Origin: Collimonas sp. PA-H2
GTDB lineage: Bacteria; Pseudomonadota; Gammaproteobacteria; Burkholderiales; Burkholderiaceae_D
Direction: 5' to 3'
Assembly (NCBI RefSeq): GCF_002564105.1
Contig: NZ_PDBX01000001.1
Coordinates: 4,464,001 to 4,528,000, forward strand
Length of the DNA: 64,000 nt
Shown here in pieces: positions 56,140 to 64,000 of this stretch. The position numbers and the translations under genes are program-made. The stretch's first letter is position 1. Every line of letters begins with the position of its first letter. The notes below the pieces were generated by a model, which saw nothing but the letters and a program-made list of their open reading frames with translations, ran no database searches and had not been told where the DNA came from.

Positions 56140-56916
56140 TTAATGCTGGATGGAGATTGCATCCCTCGCTGCGGCTTCAAGCAGCTTCATCATGCGCAGA
56201 TAAGGATCCGGACCGTAGCTGAGGCGCGCAACGCCGGCGTCCGCCAGGTTTCTCAGCGACGGCGTTTTTTGATTGACCATGATGTTGAGGGGAAGCGGCG
56301 CGGCAGCCGCCAGCCGGGCAATCAGTTTTTCGTCGGCCAAGCCGGGCACGAAGATGCCATTGGCGCCGGCTTCGGCATAGGCCTGCGCGCGCTCGATTGC
56401 GCTGGCCAGCATCGCTTCATTCTGTTCTGCCGGCAGTCCCTGGAAGAACACATCGGTGCGCACGTTGATGAAGTAGGGGAGTTTCTGGTCGTCGGCGGCA
56501 GTGCGAGCCAGACGGATCCTCTGCATCTGTTCTTCGACAGGGCGCAATTTGCCGTTTCCCGGAAGGCTGTCCTCTATATTGCAGCCGATAGCGCCGGCCC
56601 TGATGGTTCGTTCTATCGATGCAGCCACCCCGCTTGCCGTTGCCCCGTAGCCTCTCTCGAGATCGATGGTGACCGGCAGATCCGTAGCCTGAACGATTCT
56701 GTGCAGGTTGCCGATGACAATATCGAGGGGAGTTTTCTCGCCGTCGTCGTAGCCGCCTGCATTGGCCACCGAATAGCTTCCTGTAGCGAGCGCCTTCGCC
56801 CCGCCTGCGGCAACGGCTTTTGCGCTGCCGGGATCCCAGATGTTGAACAGCACCAGAGGCTCTCGAGGACGGTGCAGCTGGTGGAAATGCTCTGCTTTTT
56901 CTTTGGAATTCATCAT
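56140..56916 (-). CDS. Isocitrate lyase/phosphoenolpyruvate mutase family protein
   Basis: TIM-barrel protein of 258 aa. FNIWDPGSAKAV, TIDLERGYG and GCNIEDS follow the PEP mutase/ICL pattern; the Glu-Asp-Ser and RTDVFFQG regions form the metal and substrate site. Most relatives are of unknown substrate (oxaloacetase- or carboxyphosphonoenolpyruvate-like activity cannot be told from sequence). The frame opens at 56985, but the ATG at 56916 (MMNSKEKAEHF) has a GCGAG-like site and lacks odd extra sequence. The Cys-rich gene lies 94 bp upstream on the same strand. Confidence 0.88.
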   Translation of the reverse strand: MMNSKEKAEHFHQLHRPREPLVLFNIWDPGSAKAVAAGGAKALATGSYSVANAGGYDDGEKTPLDIVIGNLHRIVQATDLPVTIDLERGYGATASGVAASIERTIRAGAIGCNIEDSLPGNGKLRPVEEQMQRIRLARTAADDQKLPYFINVRTDVFFQGLPAEQNEAMLASAIERAQAYAEAGANGIFVPGLADEKLIARLAAAAPLPLNIMVNQKTPSLRNLADAGVARLSYGPDPYLRMMKLLEAAARDAISIQH

Positions 56917-57010
56917 GATTGATCTCGCTTCTGAAAAAAGCCAGCCTATCGGGCCGAGCCCCAAGGCTGGCTTTTGCTTCGTCATGTCTTTCTGCTCTTT
57001 GTGGTTTCAA

Positions 57011-57178
57011 TCAGTTATTGGCTGGCTGCCGAGTTGCGGCCTTGGCCGATTTTTCCGCCTCCCGTAGTTTGGTCGCGCATTCCTCGCAACAGACTTCGAC
57101 CGGCTTGCCGCCGATGTTGACCAGGATCCTGGTGTCGTCGAGTTTGTAGTCGCATGCGGCGCAGGTTTGTTCGTTCAT
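57011..57178 (-). CDS. Small Cys-rich, probably metal-binding protein
   Basis: Protein of 55 aa starting MNEQTCAACDYKLDDTRI, with paired motifs CxxC (residues 6-9) and VCCEECATKL. The CxxC...CCxxC pattern suggests Zn or other metal binding, like TRASH/YHS-type small domains. AGGAGA is 6 bases before the ATG. The 41-bp block upstream (57217-57257) matches one upstream of the AraC gene, suggesting AraC control. Function unknown. Confidence 0.8.
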   Translation of the reverse strand: MNEQTCAACDYKLDDTRILVNIGGKPVEVCCEECATKLREAEKSAKAATRQPANN

Positions 57179-57216
57179 GGTGAGTCTCCTGAAATACCCG
57201 AAGGCCGGGTAATGCA

Positions 57217-57257
57217 TTGGACTACGCGGGGCAAAAGACGACTATCGAATTCTTTAG
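57217..57257. promoter_or_regulatory. Shared upstream block 1 (candidate AraC site)
   Basis: This 41-bp block aligns without gaps to 58297-58337 with 29 of 41 identities, including CTATC and CTTTAG. It lies 39 bp upstream of the start of the Cys-rich gene (minus strand). Confidence 0.55.
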
Positions 57258-57377
57258 TGAAATGACGATGGATCGAGAATCCGGTACGGACGGGAGGTGC
57301 GATGGCAAGGCAGTACCGAATGGAGGATGAATTGGAGGATTGGCAATCCAGGCCGCATCGCCGGCCGGGCTTGCACT

Positions 57378-58244
57378 CTAGCGTTGGCTAGCGGTTTGCT
57401 TGAAGGCAGAGGGCGAGCGGCCGAAGGCCTGGCGGAAGGCGGCGCTGAAATGGCTGTGGCTGGAAAACCCGAGGTCGAGGCCGAGGGCGGACAGGTCGTC
57501 GTATTGATGAATCAGGTCGAGCGCGCGCGCCAGCCGCAGCTGCATCTGATACTTATACAGCGGCATCCCTTCGACCTGCTGGAATACCTGGGTCAGATAG
57601 ACCGGCGAACCGCCGGTTTCCGCAGCGATCTCGGCTAGCGTCCAGCGCCGCGAGAGATCGCTGGTCAGCACCAGCTTGGTTCTCTCGACCAGCTTGCGGT
57701 GTCCATGGCTGGCGCTGGAGCTGTATTTTGCGTTCAGTCCCATGGCCCGCCGCACCAGCGTGAACATCAGGGTCTCCGCTTCCAGCGATTCTATGACGCC
57801 GTTGTGCAGGCTGTGCCTGAGCAGCGCAACCAACGCCTGGGCGCGCGGATCGATGCGTTGCTGCTGTCGTTTGAAGGAAGGCTTTTCCCGCGTTTCCAGC
57901 AGCTCCCCGGGCATCAGCTCCAGCAGCAAAGGGGCGTCAATGGCGATTGACAGGCAGCCGTCGCCGCCGCTGACCGGGTGGCTGATCTGATACTCCTGGC
58001 CGGCATTGAAGAAGAGAACCTGGTTGGCCTCGGCGACGGCGCTGTCGCTGCCGACATGGCGCACATAGACGCCGCGGTAGGGGAATACCAGGTGGGTGGC
58101 GGAGGACCATTCCGAGGAGCTTTTATGTTTGCAATTGCCCAGGCAACAAACGTCCTTGACGGCGATTGCCGGCGTCTTTAGCAGGGTCTGGAAGGTGACT
58201 TCCTGTCTTTCATTCCCGCTGTCGTCGTCCATGGCGCTCTCCAT
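57378..58244 (-). CDS. AraC family transcriptional regulator
   Basis: Regulator of 288 aa. An N-terminal cupin-like sensing domain (about 30-130; LVFPYRGVYVRHVGSD) is followed by the C-terminal double helix-turn-helix, SRRWTLAEIAAETGGSPVYLTQVFQQVEGMPLYKYQMQLR and the typical LGLDLGFSSHSHFSAAFRQAFGRSPSAFK. Its own upstream block (58297-58337) matches the block before the Cys-rich gene, so autoregulation and control of that gene are likely. Inducer unknown. Confidence 0.92.
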   Translation of the reverse strand: MESAMDDDSGNERQEVTFQTLLKTPAIAVKDVCCLGNCKHKSSSEWSSATHLVFPYRGVYVRHVGSDSAVAEANQVLFFNAGQEYQISHPVSGGDGCLSIAIDAPLLLELMPGELLETREKPSFKRQQQRIDPRAQALVALLRHSLHNGVIESLEAETLMFTLVRRAMGLNAKYSSSASHGHRKLVERTKLVLTSDLSRRWTLAEIAAETGGSPVYLTQVFQQVEGMPLYKYQMQLRLARALDLIHQYDDLSALGLDLGFSSHSHFSAAFRQAFGRSPSAFKQTASQR

Positions 58245-58296
58245 AGGTCGGGCGATTCAAATGGCGTGTGTGCGTATCGGCAAATGCATTGTGCTA

Positions 58297-58337
58297 TTGA
58301 ACTACACAGCGGCCAAAGCGGCTATCAAAATCTTTAG
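58297..58337. promoter_or_regulatory. Shared upstream block 2 (candidate AraC site)
   Basis: Located 53 bp upstream of the araC-type gene start (minus strand); 29 of 41 bases match block 1 at 57217-57257. Confidence 0.55.
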
Positions 58338-58495
58338 TTGTCATATCAAAAATAAAAGATCGATTTACCAACTCTCGCCAGATGCATACAGGCTCACCGG
58401 ATCGGATGCAACGATGTGACAGCATGCCGGACGCTTCGATTCGCACGGCTCAAAAGCTTTCGGCATATTGAATGCATGAAATAAGGCTATCGTCA

Positions 58496-59395
58496 TCACT
58501 CTGGACGAGGTCCGAATCGAGCAATCACGAAGTCGACAAAGCTAGCGAGCTTGGCCGTGAGCTTACGTTCTGGCAGGTAGACAATATGTACAGGAAACGT
58601 CGGCGCCGACAGCTCGGCAAACAATCGGATAAGTCTTCCTTCGGCGATATCGTGCTCCAGCATCATCTCGGGCAGCAAGGTGATGCCGAGACCAGCGACA
58701 GCGGCTTCGCGCAGGGCCTGGCCGCCGCTGATGTCAAGGCGGCCAGGTACGCGCACCGTCTGTTGCGAGCCGTCAGCGAGGATAAAACGCCAGTCGCGTT
58801 CAGGGCCGCTGTCAAATCCGAAAGCGAGGCAATGGTGGTTTTCCAGATCCTTCGGCGTCGCCGGTGTTCCATGTTTTAACAGATACTCAGGCGCTGCGCA
58901 GGCAATGCGCGATGAGGGCGCCAACGGTCGCGCGATCAGATTCGAATCCGGCAAGGGGCCGACGCGGATCGCCGCATCGAAGCCCCCATCGGCAAGATCG
59001 ACCACGCGATCGCTTAGCGCCAGCTCCACATGCACATCGGGATAGCAATCGAGATACTCCCTCATGGCCGGCGCGAGTTTGCAGGTGGCATAGATGATTG
59101 GCGCGCTTATCCGCAGGCGTCCGCGCGGCCGTGCTCGCATGTCGCGCGCATCGATTTCCGCCGACTGCAGCTGCGCCAGAATGCTGACGCACTGTTCATA
59201 GTAGGCGCGGCCGATTTCGGTCAGGTGTTGCCGCCGGGTGGTGCGGTTGAGGAGGCGTGCGCCGAGCAAACGTTCGAGCGCGCGGATGTGGTTGCCTACC
59301 ATCGTTGCGGTCATGCCGCTGCCTTCCGCAGCGGCGGCGAAACTGCCGCGCTCGATGACGCGGACAAAGATCGACATGCTGGCGAAGCGATCCAT
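58496..59395 (-). CDS. LysR family transcriptional regulator
   Basis: Regulator of 299 aa. The helix-turn-helix reads FVRVIERGSFAAAAEGSGMTATMVGNHIRALE, then a LysR_substrate domain. It belongs to the DsdC/AaeR-like group that often lies divergent from an oxidoreductase. Here it is divergent from an SDR gene 106 bp away, its likely target. No inducer can be named. Confidence 0.92.
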   Translation of the reverse strand: MDRFASMSIFVRVIERGSFAAAAEGSGMTATMVGNHIRALERLLGARLLNRTTRRQHLTEIGRAYYEQCVSILAQLQSAEIDARDMRARPRGRLRISAPIIYATCKLAPAMREYLDCYPDVHVELALSDRVVDLADGGFDAAIRVGPLPDSNLIARPLAPSSRIACAAPEYLLKHGTPATPKDLENHHCLAFGFDSGPERDWRFILADGSQQTVRVPGRLDISGGQALREAAVAGLGITLLPEMMLEHDIAEGRLIRLFAELSAPTFPVHIVYLPERKLTAKLASFVDFVIARFGPRPE

Positions 59396-59501
59396 TCATA
59401 AATCCTATTTGTGAGTGAAATAAATAAATCGTCGTTTATCAAATTTGGCTATTTAATCATAATTTATGCACGTCGTTTGACGCAACCAATAAAGGCTCAT
59501 C

Positions 59502-60221
59502 ATGAATCTGCAGAACAAGAAAGTTGTGATACTCGGCGGTACCTCTGGAATCGGGCTTGCCACGGCACGCGCCGCACTGGCGCACGGTGCGACGGTGGTG
59601 GTGTCGTCCTCGCGCCAGGACAAGGTTACGGCGGCGGTTGCGGAACTAGGTGCGCGCGCCGACGGCCAGGTTGCGGACTTGAATGATGCCGCTTCGGTGG
59701 ACCAGCTGTTCGCAAAAATCGGCAGTTTCGATCACCTGGTCTATACGGCTGGCGATAGCCTGCAAATTGGTGAACTGGCGTGCACCGACATGAATGCCGT
59801 GCGCGCGGCTTTCGATGTGCGCGTGTTTGGCGCGATTGCGGCGGTGAAAGCGGCGGCGCCGAATATTCGGCGCGGCGGATCGATCGTGCTCACCAGTGGC
59901 ATCGCCAGCGCGCGGCCGCAGAAAGGCTGGACGACAGGTGCGAGCATTTGCGGCGCGATGGAAGGCTTCATGCGGGCACTCGCGGTCGAACTCGCGCCGA
60001 TCCGGGTTAATATCGTCAGTCCCGGTTTCGTGCGTACGCCGCTGTGGTCCAACATCCCCGAGAATGAACGCGAAGCGATGTATCGTCGCGTTGGCGAGCA
60101 GCTACTGCTTGGCCGGGTCGGGGAAGCCGACGATATCGCGCAGACCTATCTTCACTTGATGAACAACGCTTTTGCCACCGGGCAGATGATTGTGGTCGAT
60201 GGCGGTGGCGTTTTGGTCTGA
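59502..60221 (+). CDS. Short-chain dehydrogenase/reductase
   Basis: Rossmann-fold oxidoreductase of 239 aa using NAD(P)H. The nucleotide-binding motif is VVILGGTSGIGLATARAAL (TGxxxGxG form). The catalytic region ends in IRVNIVSPGFVRTPL with Asn, and VVDGGGVLV closes the fold. The usual Tyr-x-x-x-Lys is replaced by W/T-type residues in the region TTGASICGAMEGF, so the catalytic Tyr is not evident and activity may be altered. It is divergent from the LysR gene. Confidence 0.9.
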   Translation: MNLQNKKVVILGGTSGIGLATARAALAHGATVVVSSSRQDKVTAAVAELGARADGQVADLNDAASVDQLFAKIGSFDHLVYTAGDSLQIGELACTDMNAVRAAFDVRVFGAIAAVKAAAPNIRRGGSIVLTSGIASARPQKGWTTGASICGAMEGFMRALAVELAPIRVNIVSPGFVRTPLWSNIPENEREAMYRRVGEQLLLGRVGEADDIAQTYLHLMNNAFATGQMIVVDGGGVLV

Positions 60222-60303
60222 AGGACGTTTAGCCAGGCTGTCTATTAAGTGCGTTTACCGCATGCGAATCGTCGCGCGGATAGCTGAAACGATTAGGGAA
60301 ATA

Positions 60304-60708
60304 TCAATTTTCGTTGTCCGTCCGCATCCGTGCTTCAGTGCCATCGATGTGACCCAGTCCCCAAGCCTTGATCTGGGCCATTAAGCCACTGAGCGAACGT
60401 CCTTTTTCAGTCAATCGATAGGCCTCCCTGCCGGCAATATCGCTGGACGGGTAGCGTTCGACCAGGCCGTTGGCAGCAAGCCTGGTGAGCCGCTCGGCAA
60501 GGATATTGGTCGCGATTTTCTCCGGCGAGGCGAGGAATTCCTTGAAATGCGACTTGCCGCTCAGCAGATCTCGCACTACAAGCAGAGTCCACTTGTCGCC
60601 TAAAAGGTCCAAGGTGCACGCGACCGGACATACCGAGCGACGATGCTCGCTTTGAGCCGGGCCCGCGTTGTTTGGGGGGCGGGCAGCGCCCTGCTTAGTG
60701 AGTGGCAA
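60304..60708 (-). CDS. HxlR family transcriptional regulator
   Basis: Winged-helix regulator of 134 aa of the HxlR/DUF24 family: CPVACTLDLLGDKWTLLVVRDLLSGKSHFKEF and NILAERLTRLAANGLVER are diagnostic. The Cys at the start of the domain is a redox-sensing residue in some relatives. The best start is a TTG at 60708 (AGGAAC 5 bases upstream), giving a family-length protein; the frame otherwise opens to 60906 with unlikely sequence. Two palindromes (60781-60819) lie upstream, probably its operators. Confidence 0.88.
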   Translation of the reverse strand: MPLTKQGAARPPNNAGPAQSEHRRSVCPVACTLDLLGDKWTLLVVRDLLSGKSHFKEFLASPEKIATNILAERLTRLAANGLVERYPSSDIAGREAYRLTEKGRSLSGLMAQIKAWGLGHIDGTEARMRTDNEN

Positions 60709-60780
60709 GGAAGTTCCTGGATAACGGTTGCTGGGGCAGAATCGGTTTTTTTGCTGTCCGTTCCTTGACTTTATCCAAAA

Positions 60781-60819
60781 TACTTGCAAAATGCAAGTAT
60801 GAACTTGCACTTTGCAAGT
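60781..60819. promoter_or_regulatory. Tandem palindromic HxlR operators
   Basis: TACTTGCAAAATGCAAGTA (60781-60799) is followed by ACTTGCACTTTGCAAGT (60803-60819). Both share ACTTGCA-N3-TGCAAGT, and their centres are exactly 21 bp apart, about two helix turns. They lie between the divergent HxlR and membrane-protein genes. Confidence 0.75.
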
Positions 60820-60922
60820 CATAATAAAGCGCCAACTTACAACGGCAAGGCATAGGTGCTGACGCAAGGTCAGGCGTCGCTCTCTGCGATCCATGTCGCA
60901 AAACATTTTGCTGGAGGCTTGT

Positions 60923-61450
60923 ATGGAACCCGTCAGAAATCTTGCAACTTTACTTCCCTTCGCTGCGAGCGTTACCTTCGGTCTGCTCGCGTGGGGCGCG
61001 GTTTGCCTCAGCTATGTCTGGCCACGCATGCGCGAGTTGCCCTTGCACGCGGCGGTACGGCCGATTCTGCATCTGCATCTGTTCCGGTTCATAGGCTTGG
61101 CCTTCATCGTGCCGGGCGTCGTCGATCCAAATCTTGGCGTGGGATTCGCCGCACCCGCGGCGTACGGCGATCTCGTTGCGATGGCGTTGGCATGGCTGGC
61201 CTTGATGATGGGATCAGGGCGCTATGCGCGCATCGCGATCTGGGCCTTCGGCCTGTGGGGTTTTGCTGATCTGCTGTTCGCCTACTACCAAGGCGCGATC
61301 GGCGTAGGCATCGAGACTTCTTCTCTCCGTGCCGCCTGGTTTATCCCGACTGTCTGCGTTCCCCTCTTGCTTTGGACCCATGTCATGGTGTTTGCGATGT
61401 TGTTGCGTACTTCACGCTCCACCAGTTTCCTCGCCCACGCGGCGCAGTAA
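60923..61450 (+). CDS. Hypothetical membrane protein
   Basis: Protein of 175 aa with about five hydrophobic segments (for example LLPFAASVTFGLLAWGAVCL, LVAMALAWLALMMG, WFIPTVCVPLLLWTHVMVFAMLL) and short loops. The start at 60923 has GGAGG 6 bases upstream; the ATG at 60893 lacks a site. It is divergent from HxlR and its promoter region holds the palindromes, so it may be under HxlR control. Family not recognised. Confidence 0.7.
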   Translation: MEPVRNLATLLPFAASVTFGLLAWGAVCLSYVWPRMRELPLHAAVRPILHLHLFRFIGLAFIVPGVVDPNLGVGFAAPAAYGDLVAMALAWLALMMGSGRYARIAIWAFGLWGFADLLFAYYQGAIGVGIETSSLRAAWFIPTVCVPLLLWTHVMVFAMLLRTSRSTSFLAHAAQ

Positions 61451-61993
61451 GCGCGCGCCGGCGTCGAAGCCGCGGCAAGCCGCGGAGGCAATCACGCCGG
61501 TGACGGCAAGCATTGCCGCCGTGTGGACGCCCACTGCAGCGAGCGCCAGCGTCAGCGAGCCGGATGCGGTGATCGCGCGTGCCGGCGCGTCTGCCATGCA
61601 CAGCGGGATGAGCGCCGGCACCAGCATCAAGCCGGCGCCGTGCGCGGTGGACATCATGAAAGACCAGAGCGCCAGCCCGGCATGACCTGCCGGCGTCCGT
61701 GTTCGCCTGGTTTTGCGGCCCGCCAGGTGATATATCGCGACGGCAGCCAGCAGTACGCCCGCCAGGGCTTGCAGCACGATGCGATCCATCGCCAGGCCGA
61801 GCGCTACCGTGGCGGCCACCAGCGCGACCGATGCGGCGTGCCCGAGCGCGATCGGCGCCAGGGCGCGCAGCGCCTGTGCCCGGTCGCGCGACTGCACGCC
61901 CCAGGCGGCGGCAAACATCCAGCCGGTGGCAGGATTTAGCCCGTGAACAGCGCCAAGCCCTGCGACCGCCAGCCATGGCCAAAGATTCAACAT
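61412..61993 (-). CDS. Hypothetical polytopic membrane protein
   Basis: Protein of 193 aa with five or six helices. Two His-containing motifs, GAVHGLNPATGWMF and MMSTAHGAGLML, lie in hydrophobic stretches as in metal- or anion-transport-like membrane proteins (HupE/RcnA-like layout), but I cannot assign a family. It overlaps the convergent gene by 39 bp at its 3' end. A start at 61993 is used. Confidence 0.7.
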   Translation of the reverse strand: MLNLWPWLAVAGLGAVHGLNPATGWMFAAAWGVQSRDRAQALRALAPIALGHAASVALVAATVALGLAMDRIVLQALAGVLLAAVAIYHLAGRKTRRTRTPAGHAGLALWSFMMSTAHGAGLMLVPALIPLCMADAPARAITASGSLTLALAAVGVHTAAMLAVTGVIASAACRGFDAGARLLRRVGEETGGA

Positions 61994-62024
61994 GAGCTGC
62001 TCACTGGTTCAGGCTGCCTGCGCT

Positions 62025-62795
62025 TCAGGTTCGCGTAGCGCAGCAGGAAGCGGCCGCGGGACCCTGTCCCGATGTGTAGCGGTCGTGGTGGCGCACCCAC
62101 TCCATCTTGTGCGGCACATCTCGCTCGTCGCGGCCCTTGGGCGTGAGGTCCATCATGTTATACGCGCCCATCATGACCTCCACGCCGCGGCCGTAGGTCG
62201 AGTAGGTGTGGAAAACCTGGCCGGCGTCGTCCTTGTAGAACACGCTGACGCCAGGCGCCTCCTCGGCCGGGAAAGGCCGTATGCCGTAGTTGTAGTAGAC
62301 CTCACCCTTGGCCAGTTGCTCCGGCGTGAAGCTGACGTTGAAGTCGTGGTTGAAATCGCTGCCATGCGAGGACACCCACCTGAACTGCCAACCCATGCGC
62401 TGGCGAAAGCGTTCGATGTCGGCCAGCGGTGCGCGCGAAATGGCGATCACCGTGATGTCGCGCTGCGCCAGGTGGACGTTCATGCCATCCGTGTGGTCCG
62501 CCATGAACGAGCAGCTGGGGCAGCCTTGCTCCCATCCCGGGCCGAACATGAAATGCTGCACCAGCAGCTGGCGGCGGCCGTCAAACAAGTCGGAGAGCGT
62601 GCGCCGGCCCTCGGCGGTGTCGAATACGTAGTCTTTCTCGACGCGCTCCCACGGCAGCGCGCGGCGCTCGGTCGCAACCTGGTCATGCAGGCGCATCAAT
62701 TCCTTTTCGCGCGCCAGCAGCGTCTTGCGTTCGCTTAGCCAGTGCTCGCTGGAGACGACGGGATGGCTTTTTGCTTCGGAAATAGTGGTGTTCAT
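62025..62795 (-). CDS. DUF899 thioredoxin-like protein
   Basis: Cytosolic protein of 256 aa of the DUF899 family (thioredoxin fold). WLSERKTLLAREKELMRLHD, FMFGPGWEQGCPSCSFMADH with a CxxC motif and the C-terminal MEWVRHHDRY are typical. Catalytic role unproven. It lies 29 bp after the GST gene's start region on the same strand and could be cotranscribed with GST. Confidence 0.9.
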   Translation of the reverse strand: MNTTISEAKSHPVVSSEHWLSERKTLLAREKELMRLHDQVATERRALPWERVEKDYVFDTAEGRRTLSDLFDGRRQLLVQHFMFGPGWEQGCPSCSFMADHTDGMNVHLAQRDITVIAISRAPLADIERFRQRMGWQFRWVSSHGSDFNHDFNVSFTPEQLAKGEVYYNYGIRPFPAEEAPGVSVFYKDDAGQVFHTYSTYGRGVEVMMGAYNMMDLTPKGRDERDVPHKMEWVRHHDRYTSGQGPAAASCCATRT

Positions 62796-62824
62796 GATCT
62801 GCTCCTGGTCTGATGGAAAAGGGT

Positions 62825-63436
62825 TCAGGTGTTAGCTGTTTGTTCGCGATGCAGCGCCGCTTGCACGGCGGGACGGGTAGCAATACGTTCCTGGAACGCT
62901 TGCAGGTGCGGGAACGGCGACAGGTCGAAGTTCACGAACGCCGACCAGCGCGTCACCACAAACAGATAGGCATCGGCGATGCTGAACTGTTCGCCCAGCA
63001 GGAATGGCGTGAAGCCAAGCGTGGCGTCGATCAGCCCGTAGTGCTTGCGCAGATGGGCCATGCGATTGGCGCGTCCTTCATCGCTGGTCTCTGGGTAGAA
63101 CAAGGGCAGATAGCCCTGGTGCAGCTCTGAATTGATGTAGCCCAGCATCTCCTGCAGGCGGTAGCGCGCCATACTGCCGTTGGCGGGCGCCAGCTGCGCT
63201 TCCGGCTTCAGGTCGGCCAGGTATTGCACCACGGCCGGACCTTCCGTCAGCACACGACCGTCGTTCAGCTGCAAGGCGGGCACATAGCCCTTGGGATTGA
63301 TGGCGAGATAATCTTCGCCGTGTTCAGTGCGTTTGGTCTTGCTGTCGACCTTCACCAGTTCGATGGTCAGGCCAAGTTCGTTGGCAATGATGTGCGGCGA
63401 CAGCGAACAGGCGGATGGAATGTAGTACAGCTTCAT
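62825..63436 (-). CDS. Glutathione S-transferase
   Basis: Enzyme of 203 aa. It begins MKLYYIPSACSLSPHIIANELG (Ser/Cys at the catalytic segment, beta/GstB-like), with NPKGYVPAL and the C-terminal helical domain (FLLGEQFSIADAYLFVVTRW). The ATG at 63436 is preferred over 63520, which adds unlikely residues. Substrate unknown; detoxification of electrophiles is the family role. Confidence 0.92.
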   Translation of the reverse strand: MKLYYIPSACSLSPHIIANELGLTIELVKVDSKTKRTEHGEDYLAINPKGYVPALQLNDGRVLTEGPAVVQYLADLKPEAQLAPANGSMARYRLQEMLGYINSELHQGYLPLFYPETSDEGRANRMAHLRKHYGLIDATLGFTPFLLGEQFSIADAYLFVVTRWSAFVNFDLSPFPHLQAFQERIATRPAVQAALHREQTANT

Positions 63437-63548
63437 GGTCTTGCTCCTTGGATTGGGGTTGATCAGGACAATGCCTGAATCAGACTGGCGTGCGAGGGCC
63501 CTCGGCTGCGCCGGAGACATGGTCCAACTCGATGTGCTGCTACGGTGA

Positions 63549-64000
63549 TTACGACCCGGCTGCTTTCGGACGTCGCACGGCGCGCACCTTGCCGCTGCCG
63601 CCGCCGCCGCAGTAAAACAGGCCTGCGCCGTCGGATTCGAGCCCGCTGACGTTGACGCCGGGCGGCATTTCCAGCCGCTCGAGCACGGCGCCGCTGTTAG
63701 GGTCGACGCGGCGGATTTCGCTTTCGTCGCCTTCCCATGTGCCGTGCCACAGCTCGCCGTCGACCCAGGTCACGCCGGTGACGAAGCGGTTGGACTCGAT
63801 GGTGCGGATGATGGCGCCGGTGGCCGGATCGATCTGGTGGATCTTACGGTCGCGGTGCTGGCCCACCCACAGGCTGCCCTCGGCCCAGGCCAGCCCGGAG
63901 TCGTTGCCGTGGCCGGGCGCCGGGATCGAGGCCAGCACCTTGCCGCTGGCGGGGTCGATCTTGTCGATGCGCTGCTCGGCGATCTGATACAGGTGGCTGC
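63549..64000 (-). CDS. Vgb-like beta-propeller protein, 5' end beyond window
   Basis: Partial protein (at least 150 aa) of repeated propeller blades such as KIHQIDPATGAIIRTIESN and EIRRVDPNSGAVLERLE, with GLAWAEGSLWVGQHRD and GVTWVDGELWHG. This resembles streptogramin-lyase-like (Vgb) or SMP-30-like propellers. The reading frame continues past base 64000, so its start is not seen. Function undetermined. Confidence 0.8.
   Translation of the reverse strand, partial: SHLYQIAEQRIDKIDPASGKVLASIPAPGHGNDSGLAWAEGSLWVGQHRDRKIHQIDPATGAIIRTIESNRFVTGVTWVDGELWHGTWEGDESEIRRVDPNSGAVLERLEMPPGVNVSGLESDGAGLFYCGGGGSGKVRAVRRPKAAGS

Overview
The window is GC-rich, densely coded DNA from a betaproteobacterium. 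EF-P with its arginine-rhamnosyltransferase EarP, the nadE-glnB pair, an EpsL-type exopolysaccharide locus and many LysR regulators suggest Burkholderiales, probably Oxalobacteraceae and Collimonas-like. The genus is inferred from overall protein resemblance only. I recognised no rRNA, tRNA, CRISPR array, complete insertion sequence or prophage.

Layout. 1-2.2 kb: earP-efp (translation factor modification) and a small hypothetical gene. 2.2-6.5 kb: an aldehyde dehydrogenase behind a textbook sigma-54 promoter, a DUF779 gene and the AcoR-type sigma-54 activator. 6.5-10.9 kb: a cytochrome bd operon on the minus strand, ordered GbsR/MarR regulator, cydP, cydA, cydB, cydX, DUF2867, with a perfect 18-bp palindrome over its predicted start site. 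10.9-18.6 kb: inorganic pyrophosphatase behind a 162-bp hairpin element, two EamA exporters flanking a LysR gene, a FemAB/DUF482-like acyltransferase, nadE and glnB. 18.9-23.9 kb: two tandem SfnB-type flavoenzymes and an LLM monooxygenase (organosulfur use), a remnant of an FMN reductase, and a PAP2 phosphatase.

24-45.4 kb: an AT-rich leader region, then a long plus-strand exopolysaccharide locus: epsL-like porin, initiating sugar-phosphate transferase, a small membrane protein, epsD/E/F/G homologues, a Wzy-like polymerase, GT4, acyltransferase, GH5 glycanase, GT2, flippase, WecG/CpsF transferase, three genes for activated mannose/glucose, and a second acyltransferase. The polymer is inferred to contain mannose and acyl groups. 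No exosortase gene is present, although this Eps family often occurs with one.

45.5-64 kb: an accessory region with a GNAT enzyme, a methyltransferase, an exported agmatine-deiminase-like enzyme, a LysR regulator, a NalP-like lipoprotein subtilisin autotransporter, a lipoprotein, a GH35 beta-galactosidase with ricin-type lectin domains, a PEP-mutase-family protein, a small Cys-rich protein, an AraC regulator, a LysR/SDR pair, an HxlR regulator with tandem palindromic operators, membrane proteins, a DUF899 protein, a GST and a partial beta-propeller protein.

The strongest non-gene signals are three apparent local regulons. The agmatine-deiminase-like gene and the autotransporter share a 65-bp promoter block carrying a LysR-type dyad. 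The AraC gene and the Cys-rich gene share a 41-bp upstream block. The HxlR gene has two 17-19 bp palindromes spaced exactly 21 bp apart.
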